DNA of 64,000 bases, taken from the NCBI RefSeq assembly GCF_001411555.2, contig NC_049903.1, positions 33,352,145 through 33,416,144 on the forward strand, in the 5' to 3' direction. Source of the stretch: Juglans regia. Taxonomy: Eukaryota; Streptophyta; Magnoliopsida; Fagales; Juglandaceae. Of the stretch, positions 57,973 through 64,000 are shown in pieces (positions within the stretch are counted from its first letter, which is position 1; each line of letters begins with the position of its first letter). The notes under the pieces are model-generated. The model was not told the DNA's origin, ran no database searches, and saw only the letters and a list, made by a program, of their open reading frames with translations. The position numbers and the translations under genes are program-made.

Positions 57973-58500
57973 TAGTCGCCAAGTGTGAGAGAGAGGGGAT
58001 GGGCTTGACTGGCAAGGAGTAAAATGTTAAATGGAGTTGTCTATTCCTTTAATTTTGGTAAATAGCGAGGAGTGAAACACTTAAAGAAGTTTTTTCCTCC
58101 CTTGGTCGCTAGTGCAAGTGCGGACATTCGACTTTGAGACTAGGCGGGAGATGAGCTCAACCGCGCTAGGTGGTGAGGAGTGAAACACTTAAGGAAGTTG
58201 TTTCCTCCTTTGGTTGCCAGTGCAAGTACGGATACTCGACTTTGAGACTAGGTGGGAGATGGGCTCGATCGCGTTAGGTGGCGAGGAGTGAAACACTTAA
58301 GCATGTTGTTTCCTCATTTGGTCACCAATGCAAGTGGGGACACTCGGCTTGAAGACTAGGCGGGAGATGGGCTTGACCGCTAGGGTGGAGAGGAGTGAAA
58401 CACTAAAGGGAGTTCTTTCCTCTTTTGGTCGCCAGCACAAGTGGGGACACTTAGCTTGCAGCCTAGGTGGGAGATGGGCTCAACCACGCTAGGTGGCAAG
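57973..58500 (-). repeat. 108-bp tandem repeat array in the gypsy element
   Basis: Units start with G(C/T)GAGGAGTGAAACACT at about 58067, 58175, 58283 and 58390, with a fifth, partial start near 58498 and a more divergent unit before 58067. Each unit has TTTCCTC...TTGGTCGCC...AGTGxGGACACT...CTAGGxGGGAGATG. The period is 107-108 bp. It sits between the end of pol and the antisense ORF, in the 3' region of the element. Confidence 0.9.
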
Positions 58501-58569
58501 GAATGCGAAATACAATGTTTGGAAAAGCGGCATCTTTATTGCACTAGTACAATTACATAGGTGATTTTA

Positions 58570-59650
58570 ACCGAAATATTTCCTAAGGTGCTCAGTATTC
58601 CATGGTTGAGGCAGCTCTTTCTCTTCAGCATCTTTAAAGTGGTACGATCCTAACTTGTGGCAAGCTGGTCCTTCCCATCGCGGGCCAAGCTTTCTTTCTT
58701 TGGTGTTGTTGTTTTTATTTCTTTTAGGACCAAGTCCCCTACCTTAAATGACCTGGGCCTCACTCTTTTGTTAAAGTATTATTTTGCCTTTCTCTTACTA
58801 GCCGTCATCCCGACTTGCACCTTTCTCTCATTTCATCCAGCAGGTCAAGGTTCTCTTCTAGCCCTTGATTATTCGGCCCTTCGTTGAAGTGTTGAACCCT
58901 AAAGCATGGCATTACTACTTTTACTAGTATCACTGCCTAGTTTCCGTAAGTTAGGGCAAAGGACATTTCCCCCGTTAGGGTTTTGGCAGTTGTTCTATAT
59001 GCCCGTAAGAATCCTGGGAGATGCTCGGCTCAAGCTCCCCTATTGTCTGCCAGTTTTTTCTTGAGGATACTCATTAATGTCTTATTGTTGGCCTTGACTT
59101 GCCTGTTGGCTTGAAAGTGTCCCAAGGAAGAATACTTGGCCTTGATTCCTAGTTTGACACACTAATTTCAGTAGTGGTTGGCATCAAATTGTCGGCCGTT
59201 GTCTGAAATGATGCTTCATAGTATCCTGAACCGAGCATATGATAGCCTTCTTGGTGATGCTATTGGTCGTGATGGTTGCTAGAGCCTCTGCTTCTGCCCA
59301 CTTTGTGAAATAATTCATGGCAATGACAACGAACTTTACTCCTCTCTTCACCCGGGTGCATGGTTCCGACTAGATTGACCCCCTATTATGTGAAAGGCCA
59401 TGGTGACGTTATCAACATTAATTCTTTAGGAAGGAAATGTGGCACTGGCGCTTGTAGCTAACCCTTTGAGCACTTTCTGACGCATTCCTTCGCGCCCTTG
59501 AGGGAGTGCGGCCAATAATATCCTGCTCTCAAGACTTTTTCCGCCAAGGCTTTTATGCCTAAGTGATTCCCGCACACTCTTTCATATAATTCTACCATGG
59601 CGTACTATGCTTCTTCTGGCTACATGCACCTAGTAGGGGTGTGGAGAAGC
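58570..59650 (-). pseudogene. gypsy integrase
   Basis: On the minus strand a zinc-binding part is seen near 59470-59560 (HLGIKALAEKVLRAGYYWP then a KECVRKC cysteine pair). A core fragment near 59290-59340 reads as broken MNYFTKWAEAEA. The C-terminal part at 58630-58900 contains LEENLDLLDEMRE and a GPxWEGPY-like piece. Several stops and frame changes interrupt it. Confidence 0.75.
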
Positions 59651-59651
59651 C

Positions 59652-61250
59652 TTACTTATACAACACCAGATTTATTAAGGTGAATCGGGTCACTTTATTC
59701 TTCAGCTTTCTAGCCTCCCATTTCTCGTCAGGAAGCCCTCCGGTAGATAAGAATTTGGTCACATCAAGTGCCCATTCCAAGGTTCTTGATCTTACCTCCG
59801 AGACTCCAAGCTCGACAAAGGGGATTCCTATCGTCCTGGTGGTCACTTTCCTAGGTAGAACTATCCCATCCATGCCTAATGTAGCTTGTTCTAATTTGTC
59901 GACCTTCCAATTGTCTTCCCGGGGGATTCAGCTAATACGTAAGTACTAGAAGCAATCGCACCTTTCGAACACTTAGTTCAAATACTTCTTAAGTTTTTCA
60001 CCCTTCACTAGGTATTCTCCCATTACTTGGTTGACCATTACTTGAGAGTCTGCCTTCATATCGACCTCCTTAGCACCCACGGCCTCTACCATGGCGAGTC
60101 TTGCCAGCACGACCTTATATTCTTCTTCATTGTTGGTAGTCCTCAACTCGAGTCTCATCACGTAATAACTTTTCCATTGTCACTTGCTACTATGTACTGT
60201 GTACATTTCTACTCCCTCGCCAATGTGACAAGAGGAGCCATCAACATAGACTTGCTAGGACTTCCCGACAAGGGCTTTTTTGTACTTCCACAAGGAAGTT
60301 GGTGAACTCGACTATGAAGTTTACTAATATTTTCCCCTTCACTGCAACCCGAGGAAGATAATTGATATCGAACTCACTCAGTTTGATCAACCTATTTACT
60401 AGGTAGCCAGAAGTGTCCAACCACTTTAGTATTTTGTTGAATTATGTTTCCCTTAAAACCTTTATCGATTGTGCCAGGAAATTAGTTCTCAACTAGCGAG
60501 CTACCGCTATTGTGAATGCCAACATCTTCATTCTAGGGTACATGGTTTCAACTTCCCCCAGGGCTCGGCTTGTGTAATAGTCCGATCTCTACACCTTTTT
60601 CTCTTCTCAAATCAAGGTAGCCAACACAACTTCCAGTGTAACCGATAGGTACAAGTACATGGTTTCCTCTTATCTAGTTTGGCTCAAGAATGGAGGATTT
60701 GATAAATACTCATTTAGTTGGGCGAACACCCTTTCGCATTCATCGTCCCAATCATGGATCTTCCACAAAACTTGAAAGATTGACAAACACTTGTATGTAG
60801 ACCTGGACATGAATCTATTGAGAGCCACTATTTTCCCTGTCAGATTATGCACCTCATTCAAGTTCCTGGGTGACTTCATGTCGATGATCGTCTAGATCTT
60901 CTCTGGGTTGGCTTCAATTCCTCTCTCTGACACCATGAAGCCTAGGAAATCTCCTGATCCCACTCCGAAAGCATACTTCATTGGATTGAGTTTCAATTTA
61001 TATCACTGTAATACATCAAAGGCTTCCTGCAAGTCTGGTATGTGTTGTTCAGGTTCCTTGCTTTTAACCACCAATTCATCCACATATACTTTCATACTTC
61101 AACCAATATCTTCCTTGAACATCCGATCTTGGTTGATTCTCATCTTCGCAAAGCCATCCCAAAAAATTATGTTGGTTGAACTACCGTTGTCGACCAATAT
61201 TCTTCGGGTGGTGAAGTTGGCTACCAACATTGTTATTACCAGCGCATCAT
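59652..61250 (-). pseudogene. gypsy reverse transcriptase and RNase H
   Basis: The RT centre is at 60880-61200 ([46 protein letters not shown]). It is followed at 60670-60879 by the connection segment LTGKIVALNRFMSRSTYKCL. RNase H is at 59973-60161 (RLELRTTNNEEEYKVVLARL, DSQVMVNQVMGEY). A linker toward integrase at 59652-59873 has LPDEKWEARKLKNKVTRFTL. The catalytic YVDD has become YVDE in this copy. In-frame stops separate the pieces. Confidence 0.85.
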
Positions 61251-61299
61251 GATGCGATTAGATTACTCATTCAAAGTCACCTTTAAAAGAGATGGCGAC

Positions 61300-62830
61300 T
61301 ATTTGTCAGGCTCTTGCATGCTTAATCGATCTCCCGACGCTGAAGACTTCTTTATAGCTTGCCCTCTGTGCTTAGGCCTTCTTCCTAGAGGATGTCGAAC
61401 AACCCTCAGCGAATCCCCTTACGATCGTACAGATTTCGCCTAGGAGCATTTTTCCTGTCTGGGCTTTGGCAGGGGACTCTCAAAGGGTTCTCTCGCATGG
61501 TCCTCCTTTTAGGATTCTCACTCCTGTGGGGCCTTTGCTCCCATTTCTTACCTCCTTTCGTTTGCTCACCTTGGCGGCGAGGAATAATGGGCGATCAACC
61601 GCTCCAATTCCCCACTTTCTTGCATTTCCCCAATCCTCTAGTTCAAAAAGTGAAAGTCCTCTATCTGGTGCCCTTCGATATTATGGTACGTGGAATACTA
61701 ACGGGTTCTTTGGGCACAGCTATTGTCACCTCGGGTCCGTTCTCCGTCTCTGGTTTACATGTTCATGCCGAAATAAGCCACCCTGTTGCTCAGAGTTCTT
61801 GCCGGCGTGTTTCCCTCTCTTCTTCTGTTGTATTGGCCCTTCCTTGCCTTTTAATCCTTTTCTCAGCATTTCTTGTTATTGATTCCTTTTAATCGGCCTT
61901 CTGCTTGTTCTAATTTTGATTTTCTCGAGGTGGTTTGAGCCTGGAAAGTATATTCAGTGTTGGCGAAGTCATCAACATGGTCCATAAACTCTCGCAATGT
62001 GATTAGGGTCTTCCTCACCAACTTTGCCATGAATGGGTTTTTGGGCTGGATACTTCCTAATAGCAATGCTAACGTGATTCTCTCATCTTGGTCGTCCATT
62101 ATCATGCGCTCTTTGTTTGACGGTGAAGAGATATGCAGCGGGTCGTGTCCTTCTTCTGCTCACCATGAATTGGGCCAGGAACTGTCTACTAAGTTCCTCA
62201 AAACTATCTATGGAGCCCAACTGTAGTGCTCCAAACCACCCCTGCTCTTTTGAGGGTCAAGGGAAAGGCCTAGCAAGCGATCTCCCCGAGAAAGCTGAAG
62301 GGTCATGTGAGCCTTAAAAAGTCTGCAAGTGTTCAACCGGGTGCTTAGATCCTTCATACATTTCGACATGTGGAACTTTAAACTTTGGCGAGAGCGGCAA
62401 CGCCATTATTTCTGGGTTGTAAGGCAGTCTGTGCTAGTAAGCAACTGGTCAACAGACAAGGATGCACCTATTCTCCCAGCCATCTCCTCATACTTTTTCA
62501 TAAGGCTGCATAAGTCGTGGTGCATCCTCTTCTTCTCATCATCATCGAGGGGGGGGTTTGAATGTGCTCTACGACTTTGCTTCAGCCCGCTCGTAATAGC
62601 TTGGAGCGGCATCTTCTCCCAAACGAGCATTCCTTTGTTTTAGGACTTCGTTCTCACATTGGAGAGTCTTCATCTCCAAAGTCATCTTTCTAAATCTTTC
62701 CTCCATTTCCACAAACCTTCCTTCCATGTTTGCCAAGGTGGCCTCTTGATCTTGGGTCACTTGAGAGCCCGTTGTTGCAAACATATGAAAAGCACTTTGA
62801 ATTTTCTTCAGTACTTCTTTCCACTGACAG
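61300..62830 (-). pseudogene. gypsy gag and protease region
   Basis: The minus strand carries a coiled-coil N-terminal gag (62569-62810: MEGRFVEMEERFRKMTLEMK), a middle piece (62406-62630) and the capsid-like part near 61863-62105 (LRKTLITL-like, FMDHVDDFANTEYTFQAQT), followed by degraded DNA where protease is expected. No intact zinc knuckle or protease motif was recognised. Frame breaks are frequent. Confidence 0.65.
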
Positions 62831-62837
62831 CGCCAAC
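62819..62837 (-). other. gypsy primer-binding site
   Basis: The minus strand reads GTTGGCGCTGTCAGTGGAA directly next to the 5' LTR. This resembles the TTGGCGCCGTCTGTGGGAA sequence common in plant gypsy elements; the tRNA identity is not assigned. Confidence 0.6.
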
Positions 62838-63568
62838 TATTATGGACGTATTTCGCACTCCTGCCAACGACATACAAGGCAATGTTTTAAATTTCAAACC
62901 GTACCGACCAGTACGGTCGGTATTTACCGTACCAGGGTAGTGACCAATACAGGAAAGGTATGTGTTTTGTACCGAGTCAAATATCGGTCGTACCAGTGCG
63001 TTTCGGTCAATACCGGCCGGTTTTCGTTGTACCGGCTGAAATTAGTTTTTTGTAATAAATGTAAAAATTCTGACTTTTTCATAATTTTAACTTCAATTCT
63101 TACATCTGAAAACTATTTTCTTAACTTTTTTCAATCCCTTTTTCTCGAGGACTGAAAATCAAATCCCTAGTTCCCTTTTGTGATGAAGATGATTAATTAT
63201 TTTTTTAAATAGTTAGATTGAGAACTTAGAAGTATTATTGAGTTTTATAAATATGTGTCTTAACTTTTTAAGAGTTGAATTGATGCTATTTTGAAATATA
63301 ATTTATACATATATAATTAATTTATTATATATAAAATATTTCGAAACGATACCGATACCGAAATATTTCATTCCAGTACCTTAACCGAAACGACTACCGA
63401 AACGGTATTCAAAACTTTGGTCCAAGGACCTACACCTAAAAAACCAAAGTAAGGCACAGGGTGATATGGAACACCTACGATACCTAAGTGAGGATAACGC
63501 GCGTAAGGTGTTTTATCTCCAGGAAAAGAATAATTTAGAGATTACCTCAGTTGTGTGCCTCCCTCTCG
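62838..63568 (-). repeat. 5' LTR of the gypsy element, split by a MITE
   Basis: Halves 62838-62879 and 63421-63568 together align with 56013-56196. The first base pair is TA where the other LTR has TG. Confidence 0.75.
62880..63420. mobile_element. MITE inserted in the gypsy 5' LTR
   Basis: The ends CAATGTTTTAAATTTCAAAC and (inverted) CCAAAGTTTTGAATACCG are imperfect inverted repeats. Subterminal regions are full of CGGTACCG/CCGAAAC-type motifs. The short sequence T(A/C)CAAGG appears on both sides (62873-62879 and 63421-63427) and once in the uninterrupted LTR at 56030-56060, so it is probably the target duplication. The interior is AT-rich and noncoding. A related fragment lies at 41420-41643. 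Confidence 0.75.
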
Positions 63569-63575
63569 TATATAT

Positions 63576-63876
63576 AATAATGTTACTATATATGCCCCTA
63601 ATTTATACCACTGACTTTACCTTATTGACGTGGCCCCATAATATGGTGTCATGTGACTTATTTAAAAAGTTAATAAATTTTAAAAATATATATTCCAAAC
63701 AAAATGGCTTTCGAAATTATAAAAAGATAAAAATTAAAACTTTAGATACTGGCCTGTACCCTTTTATGCTTATGTTTTTAGTTTTTTTTTTTTTTTAATT
63801 TTTTATAATAAGGCACATCGCACCACCCACTCAATTAAAAAAAGTGGGTATAAATTAATTAGGGGCATAGCAATAT
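63576..63876. mobile_element. short MITE with GCCCCTAATTTATACC ends
   Basis: Left ATGTTACTATATATGCCCCTAA and right (inverted) TAATATTGCTATGCCCCTAA form terminal inverted repeats of about 30 bp. The interior includes a T-run near 63780-63800. It has no gene; it adjoins the right LTR of the gypsy element, so it may have clipped the LTR end. Confidence 0.6.
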
Positions 63877-64000
63877 TAATACTCTTATTGGTTGTCAAGG
63901 ACTCTCCCATGGGACTATTCTAATTGGTTTTTGACTCTTCTGACCGATTTTACAGGACTAAGTCTCAATTAGACCGAATGATGATCACTAGTACTATCAT
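63877..64000. other. window end, noncoding
   Basis: Nothing recognised in the last 120 bases. Confidence 0.4.

Larger units (their letters stand above)
56013..63568 (-). mobile_element. decayed Ty3/gypsy LTR retrotransposon, minus strand
   Basis: The outer repeats at 56013-56196 and 62838-63568 share a sequence reading TTAGGGACGTGTTTCACATT(CC) at the left and an ATTATGGACGTATTTCGCACT relative at the right; a MITE splits the right copy. Between them the minus strand encodes gag, reverse transcriptase, RNase H and integrase in that order. The pol order RT-RH-IN is Ty3/gypsy. Phrases such as [11 protein letters not shown] and RGIEANPEK are typical of the Tat/Ogre-related plant lineage. The 3' part holds a 108-bp tandem repeat and a coiled-coil frame in the opposite orientation. 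Stops and frameshifts are everywhere. The outermost boundaries are approximate, because low-complexity DNA adjoins both LTRs and no target duplication was found. Confidence 0.85.

Overview
The window is plant nuclear DNA, AT-rich and dominated by transposable elements. The plant origin is shown by GT-AG introns, plastid-targeted ferritin, a PYR/PYL abscisic-acid receptor, a DUF538 protein, initiator-tRNA-Met-primed Ty1/copia elements, a CACTA element and TRIM elements. The genes look eudicot. The 'gagatgagttgagatga'-type MITE pieces (32769-32961, 37540-37850) resemble repeats I associate with Fagales trees such as walnut or pecan. That is a weak taxonomic guess, not a demonstration.

Layout. 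1-7371: a hAT-type element with 8-bp target duplications (1044-1847), a decayed Ty1/copia (2164-6954, TSD GAATC) and the last exon of an unrecognised + strand gene (7245-7371). 8260-15363: a 7.1-kb Ty1/copia on the minus strand (TSD TTTTC) with an open 1184-residue pol, a broken gag and an unusually long 5' leader. It sits 172 bp upstream of the first ATG of a small acidic repeat protein (15536-17093). 18470-29648 is the gene-rich core: plastid ferritin (minus, 8 exons), mitoferrin-type carrier (plus, 2 exons), tRNA-Gly(GCC), and a DUF538 protein (minus, 3 exons). 30164-37215: two decayed LINEs in divergent orientation, the first carrying two MITEs. 38193-45854: a hairpin, hAT-like elements and a 1.8-kb CACTA derivative. 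48652-53386: an intronless ABA receptor gene (51175-51807) flanked by two TRIM-like elements. 54893-64000: a GC-rich hAT-like element containing a hairpin MITE, then a Ty3/gypsy element on the minus strand with an antisense coiled-coil ORF, a 108-bp tandem repeat and a MITE inside one LTR.

Functionally, the closest link between neighbours is iron: ferritin (plastid iron storage) and mitoferrin (mitochondrial iron import) are divergent neighbours about 3.3 kb apart. The other host genes are not obviously related. No operon-like or wholly new system is evident. The more unusual observations are the gypsy antisense ORF with TAG-biased decay, the three-LTR TRIM array, the CACTA subterminal motif array, the long copia leader, and the copia insertion in front of the acidic-protein gene. 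All exon boundaries, LTR ends and target duplications were read by eye.
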